A stretch of 64,000 nt of DNA from Candidatus Avelusimicrobium fimicolum (GCA_900541355.1 UQJU01000003.1:1-64000); one strand, 5' to 3'; shown: positions 1 to 11,520, numbered from the stretch's first letter. Notes: generated by a model from the sequence alone, not told the origin. A program made the numbers and translations.

Positions 1-121
1 GAAACGCCTTGCCGCCGATAGAACTGCCTTCGGCAGACGGAATAATCGTTCCTCTACCCCCTTCCATTACCGCCGCAGCGGTGTTAGAAGTACCCAAGTC
101 AATACCAATAATCTTAGCCAT
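1..121 (-). CDS. dnaK: Molecular chaperone DnaK (Hsp70), N-terminal fragment
   Basis: Only the first 40 codons of this reverse-strand gene are inside the window; the rest lies beyond position 1. The start reads [20 protein letters not shown], the first phosphate-binding loop of the Hsp70 ATPase domain (IDLGT motif). A Shine-Dalgarno AGGAGA lies 9 nt before the ATG at 121. DnaK is the cytoplasmic ATP-driven protein-folding chaperone; the gene directly upstream on the same strand, 54 nt away, encodes its nucleotide-exchange factor GrpE, and hrcA precedes that. It is therefore the third gene of an hrcA-grpE-dnaK operon and should be heat-inducible through HrcA. Identity is secure despite truncation by the window edge. 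Confidence 0.95.
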   Translation of the reverse strand, partial: MAKIIGIDLGTSNTAAAVMEGGRGTIIPSAEGSSIGGKAF

Positions 122-175
122 ATATGTCTATCTCCTTCAAATCTTATAAATTAAATTGTTGTCAAATGGGCGGAA

Positions 176-745
176 TTAATCTTCCGCGTGCTGGCCGACA
201 ATCACGCGCGCCGGGCGCAGGACTTTGCCGTCCATTGTAAATCCCATTTGCACTTCCTGCAACACGAGACCGTCTTGGTCCCCGGAGGAAGGAATCATCG
301 CCACCACTTCCTGCGTGGCAGGGTCGTACGGTTTATCAAGCACGTCCATATGCTCAATACCCTCGGCCTTAAATGCTTTTTCCATTTCGCCAAACACCAT
401 TTTCAGGCCCGTTTTAACGGCTTTAAGTTCGGCGGACATTTGACCTTCTTCTTCCTTTTTGTCCATCTCCACTAACTGACGCAAGAGCACTTCGTACGAA
501 GGGAGCAACTTCTCGGCAAATTCTTTTTTGCCATATGCCAAGAAAGAGGCTTTTTCGCGCTCGGTGCGTTTGCGGAAGTTTTCAAAATCTGCGCTTAAAC
601 GCACATATCTGTCGTAATAGTCAGGCTTTTGTTCTGCGGCGGGAGTTTCCTGCTCGGTTTCGGCGTTGCAAGGCTGTTCTGGCTGCGGAACTTCTTGTTT
701 CATTTCGGCGTGTTCGTGTTCGCCGTGTTTTTCGTGCTTACTCAT
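176..745 (-). CDS. grpE: GrpE, nucleotide exchange factor for DnaK
   Basis: GrpE dimers release ADP from DnaK and so drive the chaperone cycle in the cytoplasm. The protein (189 aa) has a charged N-terminal tail with four histidines in the first dozen residues, a long helical segment beginning around YYDRYVRLSADFENFRKRTE, and a C-terminal beta domain ending in VLRPARVIVG, both hallmarks of the family. I chose the ATG at 745 (MSKHEK) over the one at 751 because GGGGA lies 8 nt before the former but only 2 nt before the latter. Its start overlaps the hrcA stop in the string ATGAGTAA, which implies translational coupling. The His-rich tail is unusual but its role is unknown. Confidence 0.95.
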   Translation of the reverse strand: MSKHEKHGEHEHAEMKQEVPQPEQPCNAETEQETPAAEQKPDYYDRYVRLSADFENFRKRTEREKASFLAYGKKEFAEKLLPSYEVLLRQLVEMDKKEEEGQMSAELKAVKTGLKMVFGEMEKAFKAEGIEHMDVLDKPYDPATQEVVAMIPSSGDQDGLVLQEVQMGFTMDGKVLRPARVIVGQHAED

Positions 746-1835
746 AATCATCTTCCCCGGAGGGTAATGCCGTCCAATTTTTCATAGAGGATTCCAACAA
801 ACTGCCGATAAAATTTACCAGCGACATCACCCGCGTATATTCCATATGTTTCGGCCCGATGATGCCCAGCATACCCACCGTTTTGTCCCCCACACGGCAA
901 GCGGTAGAAACGATACTTAAATTTTTAAGTTCTTTCAGTTCGTTTTCGCTGCCGATACTGACATTTAATTTTTGTTTGGATTTCTCCATATCCGTCATTT
1001 TCTCGCTAAGCAGCGAGGAAAAGCGTTCGCGCTCCTCTACTACGCGCATCATTTGTTTCAAATCTTCGTAATCGTCCTCGGTCGTATTTTCCAAAAGCCG
1101 GCCGATACCTTCTACATATAACTCGTCTGCACCCGTTTGCGGGCGCTCTATATCCTTTAATACCTTCGTGGCTAAATCGGCTACGCCTGCAATTTCCGGG
1201 TGTCCGCTGTGAATATGATGCCAGAGCACTTGGCGCGCTTCCGCCAAGGTGCGGCCCGCAATCTCGCCGTTAATAAAGCGGCTGAGAACACGCAAGCGGG
1301 CAGGGTCAATGACATATGCCGTGCGCACCGGCCAATGGCGTACAGCCCCGGACTGGGTTACCAAAACCGCCAACATCATACCGGGAGCCAGCGGAATAAA
1401 ATCAAGCCGTTGGATGCGCTGGTCGTCCACATGGGCGGTATAAACAAACCCCGCCGCACCAGACAACATTGCCAACAAACGCGAGGTTTGCACGAGCATA
1501 TTGTCCACTTCGTTTACGCGCTCATCATATTGTTCTTCAATGCGTTGGCGTTCGCGGGCGGCCATTTGTTGCACACTGGCCAAGTAGTCCACATAATAGC
1601 GGTAGGCTTTATCCGTAGGAATACGTCCGCCGGAAGTATGCGGCTGGTAAAGATACCCTTCTTCTTCCAGTTCCTTCATAATGTTGCGAATCGTAGCGCT
1701 GGATATATCTTGCAACGCTCCGTCCGCAATCATCTGCGAACCGACCGGGCGGCGGGTTTCCACAAACTGCTGAACCACCCACCTTAAAATCTTTTCTTTA
1801 CGCGCTTTGGCAATTTCCGGTTTTAAAATTCTCAT
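738..1835 (-). CDS. hrcA: HrcA, heat-inducible transcription repressor
   Basis: HrcA binds CIRCE operators and represses chaperone operons until heat shock titrates its folding. The 365-residue product is close to the family length. It has the N-terminal winged-helix segment (RKEKILRWVVQQFVETRRPV, then SSATIRNIMKELEEEGYLYQ with the recognition helix and PHTSGGRIPT wing) and the C-terminal stretch IGPKHMEYTRVMSLVNFIGS typical of HrcA. It is the first gene of hrcA-grpE-dnaK. Upstream lie a consensus promoter and CIRCE half-sites, so autoregulation is expected. A purine-rich GGGAAG lies about 11 nt before the ATG as a loose ribosome site. Confidence 0.95.
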   Translation of the reverse strand: MRILKPEIAKARKEKILRWVVQQFVETRRPVGSQMIADGALQDISSATIRNIMKELEEEGYLYQPHTSGGRIPTDKAYRYYVDYLASVQQMAARERQRIEEQYDERVNEVDNMLVQTSRLLAMLSGAAGFVYTAHVDDQRIQRLDFIPLAPGMMLAVLVTQSGAVRHWPVRTAYVIDPARLRVLSRFINGEIAGRTLAEARQVLWHHIHSGHPEIAGVADLATKVLKDIERPQTGADELYVEGIGRLLENTTEDDYEDLKQMMRVVEERERFSSLLSEKMTDMEKSKQKLNVSIGSENELKELKNLSIVSTACRVGDKTVGMLGIIGPKHMEYTRVMSLVNFIGSLLESSMKNWTALPSGEDDYE

Positions 1836-1879
1836 ACGCTTAAACTTCCCGGGTTCTGGGAGTGTGTTTCGTTTTTATT

Positions 1880-1906
1880 TTAGCACTCTTTGAACCTCTC
1901 TGCTAT
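1880..1906 (-). promoter_or_regulatory. CIRCE-like element downstream of the hrcA promoter
   Basis: Read on the reverse strand this is ATAGCAGAG-N9-GAGTGCTAA. One arm matches the CIRCE consensus (TTAGCACTC-N9-GAGTGCTAA) perfectly, the other at 5 of 9 positions. It starts at about the predicted transcription start and lies in the early leader, where bound HrcA would block transcription. Confidence 0.6.
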
Positions 1907-1907
1907 T

Positions 1908-1936
1908 ATTATAGGTAAAAAATTCTTTTTTGTCAA
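1908..1936 (-). promoter_or_regulatory. Consensus sigma70 promoter of hrcA-grpE-dnaK
   Basis: On the reverse strand TTGACA (1936-1931) and TATAAT (1913-1908) are separated by exactly 17 nt, a perfect match to the housekeeping consensus. The predicted start near 1901 leaves a leader of about 65 nt before hrcA. A promoter this strong needs repression, which the CIRCE-type half-sites on both sides would supply. Confidence 0.85.
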
Positions 1937-1956
1937 CCCCCTTTTTTGAGTGCTAA
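1930..1956 (-). promoter_or_regulatory. CIRCE-like element overlapping the hrcA -35 box
   Basis: Read on the reverse strand this is TTAGCACTC-N9-GGTTGACAA. The first arm is a perfect CIRCE half-site; the second matches 5 of 9 positions and contains the -35 hexamer TTGACA. HrcA bound here would occlude the -35 box. Whether the two elements act separately or as one widely split operator is unknown. Confidence 0.55.
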
Positions 1957-2082
1957 TTTTGAAATTATATTTTTGTATTTTCCCCTATACAAATACTAAG
2001 TTTTATTTGTGTTTAACAAGTGTTTTTTTGGATTAGTAGTTTTTATTTTACCCGTTTTATGACGGGACCCTGCCAGAAAAGT

Positions 2083-2088
2083 TACAAT
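2083..2088 (+). promoter_or_regulatory. -10 box placed for a leaderless tatD transcript
   Basis: TACAAT ends 6 nt before the ATG at 2095, so the predicted +1 is the A of the start codon. No Shine-Dalgarno sequence is visible. The -35 is weak (TGACGG at 2060-2065). Confidence 0.5.
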
Positions 2089-2094
2089 ATTATT

Positions 2095-2901
2095 ATGCAA
2101 TTTATTGATTCACACGCCCATTTGAACGACCCGGCCTTTGACCCTGACCGGGAAGAACTGATTTCTAAACTCCCCGCCGCGCAGATTGCGATGAGCGTGG
2201 AAATCGGCTGTTCGCCCGAAGAGTGGCAGCCCGCCTTGGACCTTTCCCAAAAACATCCGGGCTTTATCTCCGCCGTCCTGGGTGTCCACCCGGAGTATGC
2301 CGTTAAAACCGCTCACAGTGATTTGGAGGTTTTGTCCGGCCTGCTAAAACACAAAGATTGCGTGGCTGTGGGAGAAATCGGGCTAGATTACACTTGCTTG
2401 GATATTTCCAACAAGGAACTCCAACAAACCATTTTTTCACAAATGCTTACGCTGGCCAACCAAACGGAAAAGCCTATTGTACTGCACACCCGCCGGGAAG
2501 GCGAAGATTACAGCGCCTACGAAGATGTTTTTTATTCGTTAAAACACGAGTGGAAGCAGAAATCTTCCACCGCGTATCCGGGTGTTCTCCATTGTTTTTG
2601 CGCGCGCTATGAGGAGGCCCGCAAAGCGCTGGATATGGGCTTGTTATTAGGTATTAACGGTTGCTTTACTTATAAAAAGAACGAATATATCCGCGAGGCT
2701 GTTAAAAAAGCCGGGGCAGATAAAATCATATTGGAAACAGATTGCCCGTATTTATCCCCCCAAGGCAAACGCGGGCAGCGCAACGACCCCTCCAATATCC
2801 CGCTGATTGCACAATATGCCGCCGATTATTTGGATATCCCGTTGGAAAAATTAGCCGAAATTACCACCCGCAATACAAAAGCCTTGTATGGACAGGTGTA
2901 A
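2095..2901 (+). CDS. tatD: TatD-family metal-dependent hydrolase (DNase)
   Basis: TatD/YcfH-type enzymes are cytoplasmic TIM-barrel metallohydrolases with 3'-5' exonuclease or related activity. The 268-residue product starts MQFIDSHAHLND, where HAH is the first metal site; further family signatures are VGEIGLDYT with the conserved Glu, PIVLHTRREGED, GVLHCFC and ILETDCPYLSPQGKRGQRN near the C-terminus. An in-frame upstream extension to 2020 has no homology-like sequence, so the ATG at 2095 is preferred; it matches the usual family length. A -10 hexamer sits 6 nt before this ATG, suggesting a leaderless message. The exact substrate cannot be read from sequence. Confidence 0.9.
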   Translation: MQFIDSHAHLNDPAFDPDREELISKLPAAQIAMSVEIGCSPEEWQPALDLSQKHPGFISAVLGVHPEYAVKTAHSDLEVLSGLLKHKDCVAVGEIGLDYTCLDISNKELQQTIFSQMLTLANQTEKPIVLHTRREGEDYSAYEDVFYSLKHEWKQKSSTAYPGVLHCFCARYEEARKALDMGLLLGINGCFTYKKNEYIREAVKKAGADKIILETDCPYLSPQGKRGQRNDPSNIPLIAQYAADYLDIPLEKLAEITTRNTKALYGQV

Positions 2902-2929
2902 TTTGTTATATTTTGAGAACAGAGGATTT

Positions 2930-3577
2930 ATGAAAAAATACACGTTACTGCCTTTAATTGCCGTAGCCCTTTTAGCGGGGTGCACCACCAAAGAACAAGA
3001 CGAAAAAATCAAAACTTTTTGGATGATGCAATCTATGCAATTAATGAATAAAGTGGCTAGTACAAAGATGGACCAACTGACCAAGTTAGCAGCCGGTTCG
3101 GCCAATTTCGGCGCAATGGGTGCTATGGGATCCCGCCATATGGATTTTCCTGAACATTTTGACGGCCCCACCCCGGCACTCCCGGCGCAAAATGCGTCCA
3201 CAGCCGCTGTTCCCGTCCGGCGCACGACACCCGCGCCGCAAATTATGGATGTAACGATGGACACGGACGAACTGCCCGGCAAAGCCCCGCAAGCCGAACG
3301 TGCCAAAATGAAGCGCGCCTTTGACGCGGTGCAGGTGAACAATCAAGCAGCGTTAGTTTCTATTGAACGGACTTTCAATACCGCTGTAAAGCATAAAGCT
3401 TTTTTAATTACTACTCAAACAGAAAAGGACTTGAAAGCCGCCGCGGCCAAAAGCGCCAATTTTCAAGCCTATCTGTCCGAGCAAAAAAGGCTCTTGGCTC
3501 TGCAAGACCAGAAACTGATGCAACTGATGAAGCAGAACGCCGCTAATTTAAAACGGACCCGCCGCACCAACCGCTGA
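2930..3577 (+). CDS. Putative lipoprotein of unknown function
   Basis: The 215-residue product begins MKKYTLLPLIAVALLAGCTT, a lipoprotein signal with lipobox LAGC, so it should be acylated and membrane-anchored facing the periplasm. The middle is Pro/Ala rich (about residues 75-110) and the C-terminal half is predicted helical and basic (KRLLALQDQKLMQLMKQ, RTRRTNR end). The ATG at 2930 is chosen because the signal peptide starts there and AGAGGA precedes it; an upstream in-frame start would overlap tatD. The gene downstream, 15 nt away, encodes a protein with the same layout (membrane anchor, Pro/Ala linker, VTM/ITM motif, helical tail), so the two may be diverged duplicates. I do not recognise a named family. 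Confidence 0.75.
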   Translation: MKKYTLLPLIAVALLAGCTTKEQDEKIKTFWMMQSMQLMNKVASTKMDQLTKLAAGSANFGAMGAMGSRHMDFPEHFDGPTPALPAQNASTAAVPVRRTTPAPQIMDVTMDTDELPGKAPQAERAKMKRAFDAVQVNNQAALVSIERTFNTAVKHKAFLITTQTEKDLKAAAAKSANFQAYLSEQKRLLALQDQKLMQLMKQNAANLKRTRRTNR

Positions 3578-3592
3578 AAATAAAGGAACAGT

Positions 3593-4279
3593 ATGAAACG
3601 ATTTCAGTTTATTGTTTTCCTACTGTTGATTGCCGTTTCTCTGCATTATTTTGCCAATACCCTGCGGGCCACCTTGTTCTTGGTCCGCGGGGAATTGCCA
3701 ACAAAAATGACCTCTCCAAGTGTTGCCCGCTCTGCCAAAACTGCCTTTGCCCGCCAAGTAAAGGGCATACGCGCCTTTTGGGATAAGTTACAACCAAAAC
3801 CTAAAATGATACTGATTACATATCAAGACAGCCCGGCAGAAAAGAGCCCGGCGGTAGCGGCGCCGGGACCGGCAGTAATGCAAATCACTATGGAAAACAA
3901 ACGGGAGCCCATCCGCAACACGCACTTGGGCAAAGCAAATTCCGCCAAATTAAATATGTGGCTGGCAAGCCGATGGTCCGCCAATGCAGAACTAACCGCC
4001 GAAACCGGACGTTTATTTGGAGAACAGGCAAAAAAAGAAGCGCTGTTCATTTTACTGGATGATGAAAAAGCCTGTCTGGACAACGCCACATCTAGCCAAA
4101 CGGTCAAGGAATTCAACACCCGCCAAAGCCAAATCAACCGGCACACCATAGCCCGGTTAAACGAAGTGTTTGAGAAATATAAACAGGAAGTAACCCGCCC
4201 CAAAGGTATTTCCCCCGAGTGGGAGGCCTTTTTCCGCCGGCTAGACAATTACCGAAGCGCATCCTTGCGCGTGCCTTAA
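3593..4279 (+). CDS. Membrane-anchored protein of unknown function, relative of its upstream neighbour
   Basis: The 228-residue product has an N-terminal hydrophobic segment (residues 4-20, FQFIVFLLLIAVSLHYF) without a lipobox, so it is probably a signal anchor, followed by a linker and a charged helical domain ending ...YRSASLRVP. A Shine-Dalgarno AAAGGAA lies 5 nt before the ATG. Around residues 100-190 it can be aligned loosely with the upstream lipoprotein (VMQITME against IMDVTMD, then F-x3-AKKEALFIL against F-x3-VKHKAFLIT and a shared D/T-EK-x-L pattern). That suggests an old tandem duplication in which one copy kept a lipid anchor and the other a transmembrane anchor. No known domain is recognised. 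Confidence 0.7.
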   Translation: MKRFQFIVFLLLIAVSLHYFANTLRATLFLVRGELPTKMTSPSVARSAKTAFARQVKGIRAFWDKLQPKPKMILITYQDSPAEKSPAVAAPGPAVMQITMENKREPIRNTHLGKANSAKLNMWLASRWSANAELTAETGRLFGEQAKKEALFILLDDEKACLDNATSSQTVKEFNTRQSQINRHTIARLNEVFEKYKQEVTRPKGISPEWEAFFRRLDNYRSASLRVP

Positions 4280-4301
4280 CCACACCCTGAGTGCGGTTTT
4301 T
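4278..4301 (+). terminator. Weak rho-independent terminator
   Basis: AACCACAC-loop-GTGCGGTT with one internal mismatch, followed by TTTTCC directly after the stop at 4279. It probably ends the tatD/lipoprotein unit. Confidence 0.45.
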
Positions 4302-4395
4302 CCTTGTCCGCCTGCTATGGCAATTTATAGTCTGAGAATTAGTTTTATTTAAAAAGAGGAAAGCGGAAAATGAATTTAATTTGGTTGAACACCAA

Positions 4396-6791
<2,396 letters not shown>

Positions 6792-6892
6792 AATTTCCAC
6801 CTGTATAAAGCGTACAAATTTTAAATAAAAGTTTACATCTATTTTAGCAAATTTACGTCGTCCTTGCAGAGCCGCCTTGCGCGGGTTTGTGG

Positions 6893-6898
6893 TAAAAT
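6893..6898 (+). promoter_or_regulatory. Extended -10 box placed for a leaderless lipoprotein transcript
   Basis: TGG-TAAAAT (extended -10 form) ends 6 nt before the ATG at 6905. No Shine-Dalgarno is present, so predicted transcription begins at the start codon. Confidence 0.55.
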
Positions 6899-6904
6899 AT
6901 ATTT

Positions 6905-7312
6905 ATGAATAGAAAAGTCCTTTTTACAATGATTCTAGCATCTTCTTTGGGTGCGTGTGCTTCCACCGGACCGTTGACAGGTGCGGACAGAGATAAACAC
7001 GGCTGTATTCCGTCCGCGGGGACGGCTTGGAGCCAAGTCAAACAAGCGTGTGTGCAACCCTGGGAAGAGGGTATCCGCCTGAACCAAACCGCACAAACGG
7101 GCAGCGCGCAATTTGCCGCGTACGTCATTTTATCGGCAGACGGAACCCGGGCCGAAGTGTTCACCAAAGACGGAAGCCAAGTATTGCTCCGCTCTTTTAC
7201 GGAAGAAGGCCCTCAATGGAGCGGGGAAAAGGTACTTCTTAAACGGTTGCCCGCCGCGTGGGAAATGTACGAAAACGGAACGCTATCATACCGGGCGGAA
7301 CAGGCACAATAA
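6905..7312 (+). CDS. Small lipoprotein of unknown function
   Basis: The 135-residue product opens MNRKVLFTMILASSLGACAS with lipobox LGAC, so it is a predicted periplasm-facing lipoprotein. The mature part holds DKHGCIPSAGTAWSQVKQAC, a Cys-bounded module that I have seen in small lipoproteins of gut bacteria, followed by a short beta-rich region (AAYVILSADGTRAEVFTKDG, SGEKVLLKRL). The two cysteines of this module could form a disulfide. The gene is monocistronic: it stands divergent from nusB and is followed by the separate infC promoter. Function is unknown. Confidence 0.75.
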   Translation: MNRKVLFTMILASSLGACASTGPLTGADRDKHGCIPSAGTAWSQVKQACVQPWEEGIRLNQTAQTGSAQFAAYVILSADGTRAEVFTKDGSQVLLRSFTEEGPQWSGEKVLLKRLPAAWEMYENGTLSYRAEQAQ

Positions 7313-7314
7313 TT

Positions 7315-7344
7315 TTGACACCCGGTCTAGTAAGTTTGTATAAT
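7315..7344 (+). promoter_or_regulatory. Sigma70 promoter of infC-rpmI-rplT
   Basis: TTGACA (7315-7320) and TATAAT (7339-7344) are both perfect and 18 nt apart. The leader to the infC ATG is about 43 nt and contains a short imperfect hairpin around 7352-7366 (UCCC/GGGA arms), which could be regulatory but is weak. Confidence 0.8.
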
Positions 7345-7393
7345 AAAAATGTTCCCGTATAGGGACAATTTTTGCAAAAAGATAATATAGATA

Positions 7394-7933
7394 ATGGCCA
7401 GATTTGATAACAGAAGAGAATACAAAAAAGATCTCTACCGCAGAAACCAGAATATTCGCGTACCCGAAGTACGCGTGATTAATTCCGACGGAAGTATGGT
7501 CGGCATTTTGCCGGTGGCGCAAGCCATCGCCCTGGCTAAGGAACAAGAGTTGGACTTAGTGGAAATTTCTCCCAACGCCCAACCTCCTGTCTGTAAGATA
7601 CTTGATTACAACCGGTATGTGTACGAACAGGGTAAAAAAGCCGCGGAAGCCAAAAAGAAACAAGCCAAAGTAACCTTAAAAGAGTTACGCATTAAATCGC
7701 GCATTGCCGCGCACGATTTGGACGTAAAAATCCGCCAAATTGAAGAATTTTTGCGTAAGAAAGATATGGTGCGTTTTGTAGTGGTGTTCCACGGGCGCGA
7801 AAACCAGCACAAAGACATTGGCATCCAGATTTTAAACGATACGGCCAAACGCTTGGCCGAAATTGCCAATGTGGACGGCGGTTTGCAGCAGTTGGGCAAC
7901 CGTATGTCTATGACGTTTGTGCCCAAAAACTAA
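7394..7933 (+). CDS. infC: Translation initiation factor IF-3
   Basis: IF-3 binds the 30S subunit, prevents premature 50S joining and checks start-codon pairing. The 179-residue product shows the N-domain signature RVPEVRVINSDGSMVGILP...LDLVEISPNAQPPVCKILDY and the C-domain KELRIKSRIAAHDLDVKIRQ...VVVFHGRENQHKDIG. It heads infC-rpmI-rplT, the conserved operon order. Unlike E. coli infC, which starts with AUU, this gene has an ordinary ATG; no good Shine-Dalgarno precedes it (only an AT-rich GATAATATAGATA). Confidence 0.97.
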   Translation: MARFDNRREYKKDLYRRNQNIRVPEVRVINSDGSMVGILPVAQAIALAKEQELDLVEISPNAQPPVCKILDYNRYVYEQGKKAAEAKKKQAKVTLKELRIKSRIAAHDLDVKIRQIEEFLRKKDMVRFVVVFHGRENQHKDIGIQILNDTAKRLAEIANVDGGLQQLGNRMSMTFVPKN

Positions 7934-8036
7934 ACAGATTTTTAGGTCCTTTTTAGTGTACTGCGTGCGGGGCTTGACCGGCTCCCGGCGCAGGTCGTTC
8001 TGAAAAAGGGCTAATTAAACAGAGGTAATATTAACA

Positions 8037-8243
8037 ATGCCTAAATTGAAAAACCATAGCGGTGGTAAAAAACGTTTCAGAAAAACCGCCACGGGTAAAT
8101 TTACCCACAGAAAAGCCGGCAGAAAACACTTGCTTACGCCTGTTTCTGCCTCCCGGAAGCACGAAATGAGAAAGACCGGCGTCATTACGCCTGAGTCCAA
8201 CAAAGGGAAGATTTTGGAAAAATATCTCCCGATGGCCAAATAA
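8037..8243 (+). CDS. rpmI: Large-subunit ribosomal protein bL35
   Basis: The 68-residue basic protein starts MPKLKNHSGGKKRFRKTATG and ends LEKYLPMAK, a full-length bL35, a 50S assembly component. AGAGGTAA lies before the ATG as ribosome site. A 103-nt spacer separates it from infC and contains a GC-rich stretch (about 7968-8000) that may fold; in other bacteria this operon is controlled by L20 binding its leader or the rpmI region, but I cannot confirm such a site here. Confidence 0.97.
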   Translation: MPKLKNHSGGKKRFRKTATGKFTHRKAGRKHLLTPVSASRKHEMRKTGVITPESNKGKILEKYLPMAK

Positions 8244-8253
8244 GAGGTAGAAA

Positions 8254-8601
8254 ATGAGAATTAAATTCAGCGTCGCGAGACACGCGAGAAAGAAAAAAGT
8301 ATTGAAAAGAGCCAGCGGCTATTACGGAGATAAATCCCGCCGCTTGCGTATGGCCACCCAGCAGCTGGATCACTCCGGCGTGCACGCTTATGTGGACCGC
8401 AAAGACAAAAAAACCACTTACCGCCAGATGTGGATCACCCGCATCAACGCCGCGGTGAGAGAAGAAGGTTTGTCTTACTCCAAATTCATCAGCGGCTTGG
8501 CCAAAGCCAACATTACGCTTAACCGCAAAATGTTGTCTGAAATGGCGATTAAAGACCCGGTGTCCTTCAAGAAATTGGTGGACGTGGTAAAAGCCGCCTA
8601 A
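8254..8601 (+). CDS. rplT: Large-subunit ribosomal protein bL20
   Basis: The 115-residue product has the family pattern: the basic N-terminal extension (ARHARKKKVLKRASGYYGDK) that threads into 23S rRNA and the globular C-terminal part (WITRINAAVREEGLSYSKFI). bL20 is an early 50S assembly protein and in several bacteria an autoregulator of infC-rpmI-rplT. The gene follows rpmI by 10 nt with an AGAGGT ribosome site and is closed by a strong terminator at 8621. Confidence 0.97.
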   Translation: MRIKFSVARHARKKKVLKRASGYYGDKSRRLRMATQQLDHSGVHAYVDRKDKKTTYRQMWITRINAAVREEGLSYSKFISGLAKANITLNRKMLSEMAIKDPVSFKKLVDVVKAA

Positions 8602-8620
8602 AAGCGTTCTTGCAGCAAGT

Positions 8621-8655
8621 AAAGCCCGTACCGCTTATGTGGTGCGGGCTTTTTT
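8621..8655 (+). terminator. Terminator of infC-rpmI-rplT
   Basis: AAAGCCCGTACC, an 8-nt loop, then GGTGCGGGCTTT and a T run: a 12-bp stem with one G-U pair, 20 nt after the rplT stop. Confidence 0.9.
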
Positions 8656-8691
8656 ACGGTCTCTTTCGGACAGACAGCCTTTTTTAAAAGC

Positions 8692-8730
8692 ATAAAAATA
8701 CCCCGCCGGGACACTTTTCCAAGCGGGGTA
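8692..8730 (-). terminator. Terminator of the ATP synthase operon
   Basis: On the reverse strand TACCCCGC, a 16-nt loop, GCGGGGTA and then TTTTTAT, located 22 nt after the atpC stop. Confidence 0.85.
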
Positions 8731-8751
8731 TAGTAACACTGCAAATACTGC

Positions 8752-9162
8752 TTACATATGCCGTTTTTTGACTTTCATACGCGCAATGGCTTGTTTTAAT
8801 TCCATTTCGGCAAGTTCAAAATCAATATCGGCATCTTTGCCGGAGAGGGACTCCTTGGCCTTTTTAATTTTTTGCTTTTCGGCCTCTTCGTCAATCTCGT
8901 CCGCCAAGGCGGCATTTTCGGCAAATACGTTCACCACGTCGTTTAGCACTTCCACAAATCCGCCTAACGCAGCAAACTCTTCTTCCTTCCCGTCCTTTTT
9001 ATAACGCAGGGAACCCATACCCAACTGCACAATCGTTTTGACGTGCCCGGGCAGAATACCCATTTCCCCCAGCAAAGCGGGCAGAACAACCATATCCACT
9101 TCCAGGTTGGAAATAAGCGGTTTTTCCGGCGTAATCAGGTTAAGGGTCAGTTTTTTTGCCAT
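8752..9162 (-). CDS. atpC: ATP synthase F1 epsilon subunit
   Basis: The epsilon subunit sits on the rotating central stalk and its C-terminal helices can inhibit ATP hydrolysis. The 136-residue product has the N-terminal beta sandwich (NLITPEKPLISNLEVDMVVLPALLGEMGILPGHV) and the helical C-terminal hairpin (ADEIDEEAEKQKIKKAKES...AEMELKQAIARMKVKKRHM). It is the last gene of the atp operon, 3 nt after atpD. Confidence 0.95.
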   Translation of the reverse strand: MAKKLTLNLITPEKPLISNLEVDMVVLPALLGEMGILPGHVKTIVQLGMGSLRYKKDGKEEEFAALGGFVEVLNDVVNVFAENAALADEIDEEAEKQKIKKAKESLSGKDADIDFELAEMELKQAIARMKVKKRHM

Positions 9163-9165
9163 AAA

Positions 9166-10605
<1,440 letters not shown>

Positions 10606-11511
10606 TTAACTGTTCAGGGCTTCGGCCCCGTTCACAATATCCAAAATTTCGTTCGTAATGCTGGCCTGGCGCACCTTGTTGAGTTTTACACCCAACGCAG
10701 CCACCAGTTCTCCGGCATTTTTGCTGGCGGCGTCCATAGCGTTCATAGTAGCGGCCAAGTTGGCTGCCTGCGATTCCAGCAGCATACGGTACATATTGGC
10801 CTTTACCAAACGGGGCACCAAAAGTTTAAAAATTTCCAGCATACCCGGTTCAAATAAAAAGTCGCTTTCATCTTTTTTATTTTCCGTGGCTTCAAAATGG
10901 AAAGGCAGAAATTTCTGCTCTACCAAATTTTGGCTGGCCAGGGATTTAAAGTCGTTGTAAATCAGCGTTACGGAGCCGAGGTTTTGCTCAAAATACGTTT
11001 TGAGCACCGCTTCGCCCAAAAGTTCAGCGTGCGCGTAAGATACCTTAGGAAAGATACCTACACTTTCATATACCAAATGCAGGTTCGGCATTTTCAAGCG
11101 CGCCAAAAAATCACGCCCTTTTTTACCTACGGCAAAAACAAAGACTTCCTTGTCCTGGTTTGCCTTTAAAAAGTGCAGCGCGCTGCGCAGAATAACGGCA
11201 TTAAACGAACCCGCCAGCCCTTTATCACCCGTAATGACGAGGAGCCCGACTTTCTTCAGGTCCCCCGTCTTGTTGATAAAAAAGCGTCCTGCCCAACTTT
11301 CTGCCGCGTCATCCGGCTGCGGCATAGCCAAAATATCCTGCTTTAAATCGTCCACCATTTGGTACATTTTTTTGGCGAACGGACGGGCGGCGGTCATCGC
11401 ATCCTGCGCACGGCGTATGCGGGCGTTAGAAATCATCTTCATCGTCTGCATAATCTGCTGCGTGGATTTGATGGCTTTAATATTTTGCCGTATGTCCCTT
11501 AACGATTCCAT
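10606..11511 (-). CDS. atpG: ATP synthase F1 gamma subunit
   Basis: Gamma is the rotor shaft of F1. The 301-residue product begins MESLRDIRQNIKAIKSTQQI with the N-terminal coiled-coil helix and ends with the matching helix (NAMDAASKNAGELVAALGVKLNKVRQASITNEILDIVNGAEAL). The central Rossmann-like part has VITGDKGLAGSFN. AAGGAA lies 5 nt before the ATG. It is separated from atpA by the heptose epimerase gene, an unusual break in the normal alpha-gamma-beta order. Confidence 0.96.
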   Translation of the reverse strand: MESLRDIRQNIKAIKSTQQIMQTMKMISNARIRRAQDAMTAARPFAKKMYQMVDDLKQDILAMPQPDDAAESWAGRFFINKTGDLKKVGLLVITGDKGLAGSFNAVILRSALHFLKANQDKEVFVFAVGKKGRDFLARLKMPNLHLVYESVGIFPKVSYAHAELLGEAVLKTYFEQNLGSVTLIYNDFKSLASQNLVEQKFLPFHFEATENKKDESDFLFEPGMLEIFKLLVPRLVKANMYRMLLESQAANLAATMNAMDAASKNAGELVAALGVKLNKVRQASITNEILDIVNGAEALNS

Positions 11512-11520
11512 AGCGGTTCC

